Positions 20,935 through 30,769 of a DNA stretch of 60,440 nucleotides are shown piece after piece. The notes under the pieces are model-generated. The model did no database searches and was not told the DNA's origin. It saw only the letters and a program-made list of their open reading frames with translations. The stretch spans positions 370,528 to 430,967 of the forward strand of contig BFEA01000848.1 of NCBI GenBank assembly GCA_003427395.1, in the 5' to 3' direction. The position numbers and the translations under genes are program-made. Position 1 is the stretch's first letter. Each line of letters starts with the position of its first letter. The stretch comes from Chara braunii (Eukaryota > Streptophyta > Charophyceae > Charales > Characeae).

Positions 20935-21840
20935 AGGTGAAGCGCCCCATCAGAGCTTGAATTTCTTCAATATTACTCTGGGTGGCTTCTACAACTATTG
21001 TGAGGTCATCTGCAAACATCGAGTAGACAAAAATAGTTTCTTCAGGGATGCCTGTCAGACAGAGCCTAAAAAGTTTTTTGTTTGTTCTCAGATTGGTTGT
21101 CGAGTGTTCTTATCCAATCCCGGAACTCCGAACCAAAGTCCATTTTCAACAAGCATTTATCTAGGAATCTCCAGTCTACGTGATCGTATGTTTTTTCGAA
21201 GTCGATGAACAGTATGGCCGCGTTTTGCCGCGACTGCCTCGACAATTTAATTTTTTCATTGACCAATGGTACGTTATCTTGGATGTTCCTGTTGCGCATT
21301 AACCCAGTTTGTGTCGGGTGAATTATCTCCTCTATGATCGGAATCATCCTATTGGCCAGGGCCTTTGCTACCAGCTTGTATACAACGGTGAGGAGTGTGA
21401 TCGGGCAATTTTTTTTATGTTTGTTTTATCTTCTTTCTTGTATAGCAGGGTAAGAATTCCTTGACCTGCGAACTCCCCCATGTTGCCTGATGGTTAAACC
21501 TGTCTATAACATTCCATCAGGTCCGTTGACATAGGTGACCACATTTCCTCCCAAAATTTTTTGGGGAACCCATCCACCCCGAGGGTTTTGTCCTCCTCCA
21601 TCTGCAGGAGGGCATTTCAGATTTCGTCCTTTCGCAGGGGTTTATACAGGTCCTCCCGTTGGCTGTCAGAATTTTTTTGGGAAAGGGGGGTTAGAAAGTC
21701 TTCGATCTTACCTGCTTTAGATTGCTCAGGTTCCCCTTCTAGGTTGGATGTGAACAGTTCTTTATAAAAGTCCCTAACTACTTTCAGACCATGCACCGAG
21801 GAGTATGAGACCACCTATTGTGTTTTAGTTGGGTCATATA
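20935..21840 (-). pseudogene. LINE-2 ORF2 reverse transcriptase domain
   Basis: Pieces in several minus frames give KTLGVDGFPKKFW near 21,590, TVVYKLVAKALANRM near 21,370, then HPTQTGLMRNRNIQDN and the first catalytic block ILFIDFEKTYDHVDW (frame 21,347-21,066). The FADDL catalytic box is at 21,002-21,016 followed by IVVEATQSNIEEIQ. Both catalytic Asp sites are intact although the reading frame is not. The intact FADD contrasts with LVDD in LINE-1. Confidence 0.8.
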
Positions 21841-22022
21841 GTCCTTCTATGGAAGTTCTTCTGGCTTTGTTTGGGCCTGTGCGAAGAAAGATGCGTCTAT
21901 TTGTCCTTTCGAGGAATGTGTGGCTAATTTTCCCCTGATGATAGAACCGTGCCATCTATTTTGAGCAAAGACCACCAGTTGTTCTTTCAACTGTTGTATC
22001 TTAGCGAATGCCGTATGAACTG

Positions 22023-22340
22023 CCATTTCGTCAAAATGGACATCTTTTATTTTTTGAACAAAATTGAAACTGAGTTTTTTGGCCAAAAACTCGTCAAAAT
22101 TTGTTGTTTTTGAGGGTCCAGCGTTTTATAAACGCTGGATCCCCTTGCTGTACATGGACCTAGCTTGAGACCAGGTACCTCCAGGCAGTCCTGCCTGGAG
22201 GTGCGTGGTCTCAAGCTAGGTCCATGTACAACCAGGGGGTCCAGCGTTTGCAGGAACAACAAATTTTGACGAGTTTTCGACCAAAAAACTCAGTTTTAAT
22301 TTCGTTCAAAAAATAAAAAATGTCCATTTTGACGAAATGG
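22023..22340. mobile_element. Foldback (MITE-like) element inserted in LINE-2
   Basis: A 318-bp near-perfect palindrome. The left arm from CCATTTCGTCAAAATGGACA mirrors the right arm ending in TGTCCATTTTGACGAAATGG, with arms of about 150 bp meeting at the centre CCAGGCAGTCCTGCCTGG near 22,190. The left arm carries about 16 extra bases around CCAGCGTTTTATAAACGCTGG. It splits the ORF2 linker between KKITVHHIP and FAKIQQLKEQL. I cannot see a target duplication, so the superfamily is unknown. No coding. Confidence 0.85.
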
Positions 22341-22493
22341 TCGTTTCTGGGGATGTGGTGCACTGTTATTTTCTTGTTCAAGATTCCGGATTTTCTCGTG
22401 AATATCAATTTCCTGTGCATATTTCTCTTTCGTTCGTAATTTCGAAAATTCATTGCATTTCCTGGCCATAAAGGCTAGCCTGTTGTTAAACCA

Positions 22494-23420
22494 CTAAATC
22501 AGTGAATTATGACGGTCTCGTGTGGATTGGCAGTAATCCCAAACATCTCTGAGGAAGTTACGAAATTGTGTAAACTTCAGGAGAGATGTGTTGAGCTTGT
22601 AAGACGCAGGTCCCTGATCCCGCTTCTTGCGGAACCTAAACAGTGCCACACACATTTTATGGTCTGCGCCTGACCATGGGCTCTGTGGGAATATCGCAGC
22701 TGCTTGCAGCGCTCTGTCCAAATCTTCCGCCACTAGGATGAGGTCTATTTTGGATCTGGGTTGGACTGGCATCCCACTGTTGCGTATGCAGGTGAAGAGC
22801 TTCCGCTGGGGGTGGAGACGTCTAAAGGAGCCATATAGGTGCTCCTCATCACAAAGCTTGCGGATGATACCTTCGCCTTCCTCAATATAGGTGGGACACG
22901 GGGAGAGAATTCTCCATCTGTCCATGCTGCGATCAGGGGCTGTGTTAAAGCCCCCTGCAATAATCGTCAGGATTCCTTGTGGTAGTTGAGCCCGTATGTG
23001 CTCGAAGAACGTATTGCGTTGTTCTATGTCATTGGGGCCATAGACACATACTACGCAGACTACTTCTACCTCTAGCATGAGGAGGGTTGCCGCCCATCTC
23101 CCTTCCTTCGTGTTTGCGGCTGAGTGGATGACGTCTGCCCGGGAGTCGAGGGGGATCCATATTGCCACCCCTGCCGACTCTGGCCTTGGTGCATGGGCCA
23201 CTATCTTTTGATGGGGCCAGACTAGGTTATGAGCTCTGGTGTGTTCTGGAGAGTTCCTGGTGTGGGTTTCTTGGAGGCCGATCAGATCTGGCCAATGCCT
23301 CCCACCTAGTCCCCTAATTTGTTATAACACCGCCTTCCGTTTTTGTGGACTTGCTGAGGCCAACCCATTAACATTAAGTGTGCACAGGTTTAAGTCCACC
23401 ACCTGTGCTGCCCTGTTCTA
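22494..23420 (-). pseudogene. LINE-2 AP-type endonuclease domain
   Basis: From 23,400 the minus strand reads LCTLNVNGLAS (catalytic Asn block), one TAA stop, then DLIGLQETH (catalytic Glu kept), GVAIWIP, VVCVYGPND, IIAGGFNTAPD (family GDFN; the Asp is Gly here), SKIDLILV and SGADHKM (family SDH). The 235-residue frame 23,201-22,494 covers most of it. Loss of the GDFN Asp and the early stop make it inactive. It normally nicks target DNA to prime reverse transcription. Confidence 0.8.
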
Positions 23421-23481
23421 GGTCTTGTCTTTACCGTAAAAGACCTAAAGTTCGTCCTTACCTAGGCTGGGCTGCCAGTCG

Positions 23482-23826
23482 CTAGACTGCTGCTGCTGAT
23501 TCATGGGCTAAGGACCGTCCATAACTCTTCGGTCTTACCCAACCTACTTTGTCCAGGATGGAGGGGACCTGCAAGATTTTGTGTCGGAGGAGCGAGCATA
23601 GGCAGTGCTCGACATCCTCGACATTCCAGAGGGCGCTCTTCCTAATTCTCGATTGATGCACTTCCAACAGTTCTAGATGTGATAGCCAAATCAGGCCTGC
23701 TTCCTTGTGTTCACTGAACCGAGCGAAGACCACGCTTTGAGACATGTGTGTTGTTCCCTCCCTAGCCACCCATGTAGCCTCTACCCCCGGTTCATACTGT
23801 GTGGCCACAAATCTATCAAAATCCAT
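23482..23826 (-). pseudogene. LINE-2 ORF1 C-terminal fragment
   Basis: A 114-residue frame immediately upstream (on the minus strand) of the endonuclease start. It contains GLIWLSHLELLEVHQSRIRK and LCSLLRHKILQVPSILDK, an amphipathic and probably folded segment. By position it is the end of ORF1; no zinc knuckle is seen. Confidence 0.45.
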
Positions 23827-25000
23827 CTAGAATACCTTCTCCCCCTCCCTCCCATAATCTTGATAGGACGACCACCCTTCCAAAGTTGCCCCTTTTTGTT
23901 GTCCCGTTTCTGACGGGGAGAGGCCCACTTCCCAAATGCCTTTATTCTTCCTTACTGGTATAAGAGGGATTCCTTCCGAAGATACACTCCCGCTCCCCCG
24001 ACCTTGTTCCAAGCATTGTCTTAGTCGACGCCTCTTGTTCGGCTCGTTTTTCTGTAGTGGCCATTTCTGGTTCGGGGTCCTCAGGGGGGGGCCTTCCTGG
24101 CGGTTGTGTATGCCTGGTAGTGTCTGTATCTGTCTGTTTCGGCACCTTCGTTAATGTTCCTTGTTCTGAGCAGTGAAGGACAAATTCCTGTTGCTTTTGG
24201 CTACCCTCCCCTGCAGTTTCTTCTTTGAACTCCTTCCCCCAGCTCTCCTTCCCTCTTGTTTGATCACTTTTTTCTTGTGTGAGTGACCCTTTATTTGAGG
24301 TTGGGGGCAGAAGGAGCTCTGCCACTGTGTGTAAAACCCGAGAGCCAATTTATGGCCATAGCATTCCGGGGGGCAAGCCCTCCATTAGGGCTCTCTTGAG
24401 GCTGGGGCTGCCGTCAAGGATGGGGAAGAGGCTCACGTAAGTGGCGTCCCAGAAGTCGTCCGTCAACTAGCCGTACCTATCTTTCAAGCTGTTAAGAAGC
24501 CGGTCGGCTAACTGAATCAATTTCTGTTCCACCGGAATTCGTTGCTCTAGTGGGACTTCCTCCGCGGCCGACCCCGACGCCTCCTCCATTATTATTCCCG
24601 GGGGTGGTGTGGGAGGGAGCGGGGACGGTCCTATATCCATCCGGGCGGAGCCGAAGCCTTCCTTGAAGGGATCAATATCAAGGGATGGCCCGACTGGAGG
24701 ACATGCCTCTTCCTCCTCTCTCAAGCTCTCTGGTTGAGCTTGTTGGTGCTCCTTACTGTTGGATGTTGAGTTCTCCTTGTTCAGTGATTGCACCCCCCCT
24801 GTCCCTTGACCCTTCTCCACTACCCCAACATCCTTGTATGGTGTTTGCACCCCCCTTGTCCCCTGCCCCTTCAGCACTATCCCAGTATGCCCTTGTTTCT
24901 TCGTCGTTTCAGTTGGTTGCCCTTCTTCTTTCTCTTGTAAATTGTAAATACTCCCGTGGTGAAGGGCCCGGAAAGGGGGGCCCTCTGGTTCTGTGTAACC
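23827..25000 (-). pseudogene. LINE-2 ORF1 N-terminal, low-complexity part
   Basis: Frames 25,078-24,467 and 24,325-23,942 are rich in Gln, Glu, Pro and Lys. The first includes a short internal repeat (VLKGQGTRGVQTPYKDVGV, then VEKGQGTGGVQSLNK). The first 25 or so residues of the longer frame come from the ACGCG cluster of RepX and are not part of the LINE. Disordered ORF1 leader is the best reading. Confidence 0.45.
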
Positions 25001-25980
25001 GGTTGAACGCGCCGAACGCGCGTTTACGTTCAAACGCGCGCGTTCATACCCCGCGCGGCCGCGTTCAATCGCGTTCAAAGGCGTTGCGCGCCACGTGGCG
25101 CATAAAAATTGAACGCGACCTCGCGCCCCGCATGCGCGCGTCGCAGACTACGGGGTGGTGACACTCGTTCAAAAAACCCCTAAAGTGAAATAAAAACCCT
25201 CCCCGGAGTACCCCCACCACCACCCCCGCCACAAGTACGGCGTCACCCCCACCATTGTGTGTGTGTGAATGTGTGTGTGTGTGTATGTGTGTGAATGCTC
25301 CTTTTTTTTTTCCAGGGGGGTAGGGGAAACCCCCAAACATGTCTCAGACGGCCCATGCAGGCTGTCTGAGGGGTCCTCGCAGCCATGTGGTGCAGACCCC
25401 CCCACCAAAATCGAGGCAGGAATGTGTATGAAGTAGAGCACGAGCTCGCCGAATATATGCGTAGGATTCAACTTCAGGTATGTGTTTCAGCAGTTATGGG
25501 TTGCTAACGTAGCTAGGCCGTGTAGGTCTCTGCACGTGATTCTCAGGGTTTGGCTGCACTACTCACCAAATGTGCAAAACTAGAATGAATCTAATGCATA
25601 ACATGGAATAATACGCCGCCGTATGTTTTGTCTGTTGTGCATGTGCTGAGTAGAGGGCCACTGCACGTATTCCTAAGAAGAAAAAAAAAGGAGACAAAAA
25701 AAAAAACAAGAAAAAAGAAAAACAAAACAAAAGAATGAATCTTCCTCAGAACATGGAATAATACGCCGCCATATGTTTTGTCTGTTGTGCATGTGCTGAG
25801 TAGAGGCCCCACTGCACGTATTCCTAAGAAAAAAGGAAAAGGAGAAAAAAAAGAAAAACAAGAAAAAGAAAAAACAGAAAAAAAGAATGAATCTTCTGCA
25901 GAACATGTCTTTTGTGCATGTGCAGAGTGGAGGCCCTTAGGGCCACTGCACGTATTCCTAAGATGAGTAGTTTTTTTTTT
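24990..25980 (+). repeat. RepX copy B, with three ~150-bp internal units
   Basis: Inverted partner of 1-815. It starts with an ACGCG-rich tract (to about 25,135), has a (TG)n stretch near 25,255-25,300, a block shared with copy A, then three tandem units starting GAATGAATCT at 25,583, 25,733 and 25,885, each ending in GCACGTATTCCTAAGA plus an A-rich tract. It lies between LINE-2 and the right end of the hAT-like element. The (T)n at 25,971-25,993 follows directly. Confidence 0.75.
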
Positions 25981-26227
25981 GTTTTTTTTTTTTCGAATTG
26001 AATGTCTGTTTGATTGCAAAGATAAGGAATCAGGGTCGGGGGGGGCCACAATTCAACCCGGAATAGAGACCTCTGACAGCTTTAGCCAGCTTCGCTTTTT
26101 GCGACACCTTTTAGGAACCGACAGTCATCTGTTGAACAGTAAAGATTACCATGAGGGAGGGGTTTCGGCTTTACTATGCTATTCTGGTGTGGGAGAGTTG
26201 GGTACTTGGGAAGAGAGATACTGATAT

Positions 26228-26400
26228 GGTNCGAGGGCGGGGCTCGGGGTGCGGGGGGGCGGGGGTGCGGGGTAGGCGGGGTTGGGGGTGCAGGGTCCAG
26301 CGGGGGTGCGGGTGGCGGGGCATCGACGGGGGTGTTTTGGAGTGGGCGGGGGTCCGGGGTCAAACCCCTACCCTGGCTTTGACCCTGGGGGCCCCCGCCT
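26228..26400. repeat. G-rich sub-terminal region of the hAT-like element
   Basis: Long G runs (GGGGGGGCGGGGG and similar) on the plus strand with an N at 26,231. This is the right sub-terminal counterpart of the GC-rich DNA inside the left end. Quadruplex formation is likely from composition. The open frames here are composition artefacts. Confidence 0.6.
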
Positions 26401-26410
26401 GACAACCCTG

Positions 26411-26418
26411 GCGATCAC
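26411..26418. repeat. 8-bp target-site duplication, right copy
   Basis: GCGATCAC immediately after the inverted terminus GACAACCCTG, identical to 18,051-18,058. Confidence 0.75.
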
Positions 26419-26633
26419 ATACATATATATGGTTGTGAGGAGTCCCATTTTGATTGTGAGAAGTGATCGTCACATACCTATGCCCCACTATATATGCAAA
26501 TACACATGTATATACTTATGTTGGGTGTTCGCGTGGCCTGAGGGGCCTACGCTTAAGGGTTTAAGTGGGGTCGAGGCTGAGAAAGGAAAAGAAGTGTCCT
26601 CCCTTTACTGATTGTTTGCTTTTTAGAGATTTT

Positions 26634-27580
26634 TTAGTCGGACGTTGGTTCTGGGCCTGGATTGGAGGTCCTTATCCAGGACACCCCAGGTCCTAGACTC
26701 TGCATGGAAAGGATTCCCCCCCCCACAAAGCCTATTTGCCCTGCCTGTCGGGACACTCAGCCTAAAGGTCGGAGGTGCCGCAGAGGCTGCACGGCTGTTC
26801 CTAGACCCTCGTGATACTTCGAGTTTGACACTTGAGTGTCATAAGCGGTACTCGAACCCACGAGGGACCGCTTGATTGTGGACACTACATAGTAAGCCAT
26901 CATTGAGACTGCTTACATATGCCTGCATTGCGAGTCGATATGAGTTAGCCCTGCGTCCGTGTGGTCTTATAGTAAGTCTCGTGCACGTCACATATTAGAT
27001 TTTCTCATCGGGAAGTTATGAAACTTATGGGAAGGCTATTAAGGGACTAGGAGTGTTGTCTCGTGGTTTGTTCTGTGTCGTTCTGTATATGTGTGTGTGC
27101 ATGTGTGTTCTAATTTTTATGTCCTTAAGAGTGGTGTACGCGTGGTGCGTGGGATGCGTCCTAGTCGACCGACAACGAGTCGCGCTTGGGACCTTATTCC
27201 CCTAAGGCGTCGGTTCGCGTGCGGGTCCGATAGAGACGTAAAAACCGCACGTACCCCCTATGCTACAATGAACGAGAAACGCCCTCGGCTGGTCCACCTA
27301 TCCGATTGCAACTGATTAACTTTCGTACTGTAGACTAGTAGCTCGGCGGGGATACGCCCACAGAAGGGAAGTGACAGCTCCCGTAAGATGGAGGTAAGTC
27401 GTGCCTCGTGTAGGCCCTATCTTGTCGTAGGGGCTCGCGAGAGGTATGGCTGGCGCACTCGGCCGGAGCGGCTTGCGGAAGCTCCATGTGTATTCGCGAC
27501 GAGGACTAGACCAACTCCTGCATGACGCAGCCGGGAGGGTCCCGTCCCGCTTGTGCGGTGCCGAACCGATGCGCTCGACA
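26634..27580 (+). repeat. 5' LTR (at least its 3' part) of gypsy copy 1
   Basis: It begins TAGTCGGACGTTGG, is similar along its length to 31,796-32,669, and ends GCGCTCGACA two bases before a primer-binding site. The terminus is confirmed by an inverted copy that starts precisely at TGTCGAGCGC (30,429). The LTR may reach further left, because the stem-loop DNA upstream is collinear in both copies; no 3' partner is available to fix its start. Confidence 0.7.
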
Positions 27581-27582
27581 GA

Positions 27583-27600
27583 TGGCGCCGTTGCCGGGGA
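27583..27600 (+). other. Primer-binding site for tRNA-Asp, copy 1
   Basis: TGGCGCCGTTGCCGGGGA sits 2 bp after the LTR end CGACA. It is complementary to the 3' end of plant tRNA-Asp (ending CGGCAACGGCGCCA), the usual position and length for minus-strand priming. Confidence 0.85.
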
Positions 27601-27970
27601 TGACGGAAGCCTACCGTTGTCCCTGGTGGAACGACACTCGGGTATGGGATTAAGATGAAAATAGGCATATAAGGAAAGATAGAGTAAGTGATGCCTTGAC
27701 GGACTATCTATAATGGGTGGACATTATTAACATAATAAGTTTTATTTTTGATCTGGTTGATTGCCTGAGTTAAAAGATCATATAGAGAGTCCTTTAGTAG
27801 AAGTGGGACTTACTTAGATGAGTTCTAAGGGAAGGAATAGGGAGTATTATTAGATCTGAATCGCTAAGAGGCGGTGCAGGAAACCTGATATGCGTCATGG
27901 TAAGTCAAGACGCTGAATGAAAATTTTTTCTCTTCTTAACAAGGAAATTTGAGTAAGAGATTCGGCCAAG

Positions 27971-28708
27971 ATGTTGGGAGGCATAGCTGATGGTGCTGGG
28001 AAAGTAATGACAATTGATGACTTGGTCGAGGTCCTGGACAGGGGAGAGAGGTTGCAGAGTAATATTCCTAAGGTCAATATCTTCCATTTGAATGGTGAGC
28101 GAGTTTCGGAGTGGTTGGAACTGGTGGAACAAGCACTGGTGGGGCAAGCAGATGAGATAAAGTTCCAACGTATTCTGAAATACGTACTCTATGGGCACCA
28201 CCAAGAGGTTGAGAAGGTGATAAGTGCAGACATCGATAGCTGGGCAAGGGTCAAAGATGGAATGCAGAGGAAGTATAGGCTGGGTGATGGCCTATTGACC
28301 ATTGCGGATTTAGAGGCGATGAACAGAGATAACTTTACAACAATCGGAGCCTTTGTCCAGGAGCTTAAGAAGAAGGCAAGGAAGTTCCCCAGAATTACGG
28401 AAGAAGCACAGTGTGCTATCTGCCTCGGAAGCCTCGCAGTTGACAAGTCGTGGAGGAGGAAGCGCAAAGCTCACCTGGGCCACCATCGACAAAGAGGTGG
28501 AGGAAGGGAGTTTGGACCAGGTGGAACAGTACCAAATGCGCCAACAACGGCGGAAAAGAAAGGAGCGAGATGCAACCTCCTCAGGGACCTCGGGGGTAAA
28601 AAGGATCGTTACAGATACGCTCGCGGAGTTGGGGTAGGGAAAAGACGCCATGGTACAAAAGAAAGTAGTGACAACAATCCAAAGAAAGAGGTAAGGAACC
28701 GGGGGTAA
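27971..28708 (+). pseudogene. gag, gypsy copy 1
   Basis: The first 150 residues form a capsid-like region: IPKVNIFHLNGERVSEWLEL, then KVISADIDSWARVKDGMQRKY and LTIADLEAMNRDNFTTI. This is the F-x-G...W-L pattern of retrotransposon gag. After about residue 155 the frame is wrong: the paralogous sequence (AKLTWATIDKEVEEGSLDQV) continues in the frame 28,353-28,637, so a frameshift lies near 28,430-28,470. No zinc knuckle is present, because the DNA encoding it in copy 2 is deleted here. Confidence 0.75.
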
Positions 28709-28938
28709 AGGAGGTTGTCCAGAAGGAATGGGAAGAAGAGGAGTCGGTGCCCCAATGCCTTTCAAAGGCGCTACGCAAACAACGCAATTTAACCCAGGGA
28801 GGGCAAGGATCTGGAAAGGGGCAAGCGCCCCAAGCAGTGGTAGTAGCGTCGCCGAGTACGATAACTCCATCAAGTAGCGCGGGACCCACACAAGCGGCGG
28901 TACCGCCATATAGACAGTGGCCATGAAGAACAGAGACG

Positions 28939-29238
28939 ATGATGTTCAACAAACACGACGGGACTCTGATCCTGATCCTGTGTGACCCGGCGTGTGCAAA
29001 CTATGAAATAGTTACTTGCCGAAACACAAGCTCAAGAAGCATAAGGAACCGGCCCAATCCTGGTTCATTCACGATTGAAGAGTCCGAAGACGAACGTCAG
29101 AGGCTTCGTGAGGAACCAGAAGAGGAGGCACATGAGGAGGTGTTTTCCCTCATCCTGTCCGATGTAAACAAGCCCATGGATGTAGTGGCCACACATGAGA
29201 TGGCGGATCCAAACGCCATTCAGACATTGAGGGAGTAG
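28939..29238 (+). pseudogene. pol linker segment, copy 1
   Basis: FNKHDGTLILILCDPACANY and RPNPGSFTIEESEDE match 35,791-36,000 of copy 2, which follows the protease there. In copy 1 this piece follows gag almost directly, showing an internal deletion of the zinc knuckle and protease. It stops at 29,236-29,238. Confidence 0.7.
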
Positions 29239-29419
29239 GTCCTGGAATATCCCAGGCCGGGGAGGTAGAACTGGTCTATCGGCTTCCGGGCGGAAGAAGG
29301 GACCCTGTAATGATATAGGCGTAAGCGCTAAGCCGGCCTTTTTTAGGGGACGGTTCAAGCAGGGTTCCCAAAGGCGGTATAAAACGATAGACAAAAAGCG
29401 TCGCCCAGTTCCCGTTCTC

Positions 29420-30428
29420 GTCACAGAAGATGAGGAAGTTTGTTACGAACAGGAACGAGGGTTGATACGACGAATGAGGGAGCAGACAGCGGTTGGGCCA
29501 TGCCGTATCAATGAAGGGAACGAAGGGAAGTTAATAGTGGGAGAGTCTGAGTTCCTGCTACCCCAGGAGAGGGTGTTGATGATAGAGCTGATTAAGAAGA
29601 GGCATTGCGCCTACGCTTTTGATGACGATCAACGCGGGAGATTGGACGTGGATAAGATTCCTATGATCCGGATCCATACCGTGCTGCATAAGCCATGAAA
29701 TTTGAGAGGGGCGTCGTATCCTAATCCTGACGAGGAAAAGAAGGTGGTGGACTATCTCGACGCCAAGATACGTACGCATGTCATCGATTACTCGAGCGGG
29801 CCGTACGCGTCCCCATGATTTTGCTTTGTCAAACCTAATGGGACGTTGCGGTGGGTGCAAGACTTCAAGCGGTTGAACGCTGTGACGGTACGAGATGCGG
29901 GGAGCTTGCCAAATGCAGACGCGTTGTTCGAGTCATATGCTGGGATACCGATAATTTCGCTTATAGAACTCTACTCCGCATATGACCAATTTTCGGTCTA
30001 TCCACCAGACAGGCCAATGACGGCGATGCATACACCCCGACGGATGATCCACATGAATGTGGTTCCACAAGGGTGGACTAATGCAGTGACGATGATTCAG
30101 CGACATATGATTCAAGCCATGCAGACAGTTAGCCCGCATATCACTCAGCCGTATATTAACGACTTGGCGGTAAAAGGGCCGAGAGAGAAGGACAGTGACG
30201 AAATCTTGCCGCGAGTAACGCGTTTTGTCTGGAAGCATGTTCAAGACCTTAATAAAGTCGTGGGTTTGCTTGAACAACACAACCTTACAGTAAGCGGTGC
30301 CAAATCCAGACATTGCATGAGGGAGGCTACCATCCTAGGGTTTGTCTGTAATGAAAGTGGTTGTCGGCCAGATGTAAAGAAGACGGACAAAATTGTTGAA
30401 TGGCGAGTACCATTCCACTCAATAACGG
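29420..30428 (+). pseudogene. Reverse transcriptase (partial), gypsy copy 1
   Basis: From GPCRINEGNEGKLIVGESEF through PMIRIHTV, a stop at 29,696-29,698, SSGPYASP-stop-FCFVKPNGT, and then the 29,846 frame with RWVQDFKRLNAVT, SLIELYSAYDQF, HTPRRMIHMNVVPQGW and QPYINDLAVKG. The first catalytic Asp (copy 2 SLIDLYSGYDQF) is Glu, and YxDD reads YIND, so two catalytic residues are changed. The frame runs on to 30,646, but everything after 30,428 is inverted LTR, not pol. Confidence 0.85.
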
Positions 30429-30760
30429 TGTCGAGCGCATCGGTCCGGCACCGCACGCAGCGTGGGACCCTTCCGGCCGCTTCACGCAGAAGTTGGTCTA
30501 AATCCTCGTCGCGAAAATACATGGAGCTTCCACAAGCCGCTCTGACCGAGTGCGCCAGCCATACCACCCGCGAGCCCCTACGACAGGATAGGGCCTACGC
30601 GAGGCACGACTTACCTCCACCTTACGGGAGGTGTCACCTCATTTAGGTGGGCTTATCCCCGCTGAGCTACCAGTCCACTATATGAAAGCTGATCAGTTGC
30701 AATCGCAGAGGTGGACTAGCCGAGGGCGTTTCTCGTTCGCTACTTAAAGTTAGTCAAGTT
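30429..30760 (-). repeat. Inverted LTR 3' end joined to pol
   Basis: The sequence starts exactly at TGTCGAGCGC, the reverse complement of the LTR end GCGCTCGACA, and is the reverse complement of about 27,270-27,580 (including GAGCCCCTACGACAGGATAG and GGCTTATCCCCGC). The precise terminus at the junction is what integrase-mediated joining of an LTR end would leave. It ends near 30,760 against direct-orientation stem-loop DNA. Confidence 0.8.
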
Positions 30761-30769
30761 TCAGAGATG

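Larger units (their letters stand above)
18470..25000 (-). mobile_element. LINE-2, degenerate non-LTR retrotransposon
   Basis: On the minus strand: ORF1 (25,000 to 23,480), endonuclease (23,420 to 22,494), linker interrupted by a foldback element, reverse transcriptase (21,840 to 20,935), C-terminal ORF2 (20,689 to 19,420) and a zf-RVT-like tail (19,345 to 18,760). It is more complete than LINE-1, including a zinc-binding reverse-transcriptase tail. Its 5' side runs into RepX copy B and its 3' side lacks a poly(A). Frames are broken throughout. Confidence 0.85.
18059..26410. mobile_element. hAT-like DNA transposon shell, 8.35 kb as assembled
   Basis: The left end reads CAGGGTTGTC (18,059-18,068) and the right end GACAACCCTG (26,401-26,410), perfect 10-bp terminal inverted repeats of the CAGGG type seen in hAT elements. 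Both are bordered by the octamer GCGATCAC. GC-rich sub-terminal DNA lies inside both ends. The interior holds LINE-2, a foldback element and RepX copy B but no transposase frame I can recognise, so it is non-autonomous, with later insertions. The flanks on both sides are collinear with the uninterrupted DNA at 31.1-31.8 kb, supporting an insertion. A mate-pair junction artefact at 18,289 makes the true size uncertain. Confidence 0.7.
26634..30428 (+). mobile_element. Ty3/gypsy retrotransposon copy 1, truncated
   Basis: LTR, tRNA-Asp primer-binding site, gag, a shortened middle lacking zinc knuckle and protease, and the first half of pol up to the RT. It stops abruptly inside RT-distal coding where an inverted LTR terminus begins. 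RNase H and integrase are absent. Copy 2 at 31.8-39.3 kb supplies the comparison for all domain calls. Confidence 0.85.

Noticed and set aside
26082-26405. Pro-rich minus-strand protein
   Set aside because: Pure composition effect of a C/G-rich tract with an N; it is the sub-terminal part of the hAT-like element.
29846-30646. Single 266-codon protein gene
   Set aside because: The first part is gypsy RT; the last 70 or so codons are read from an inverted LTR, so the end of the frame is chimeric.
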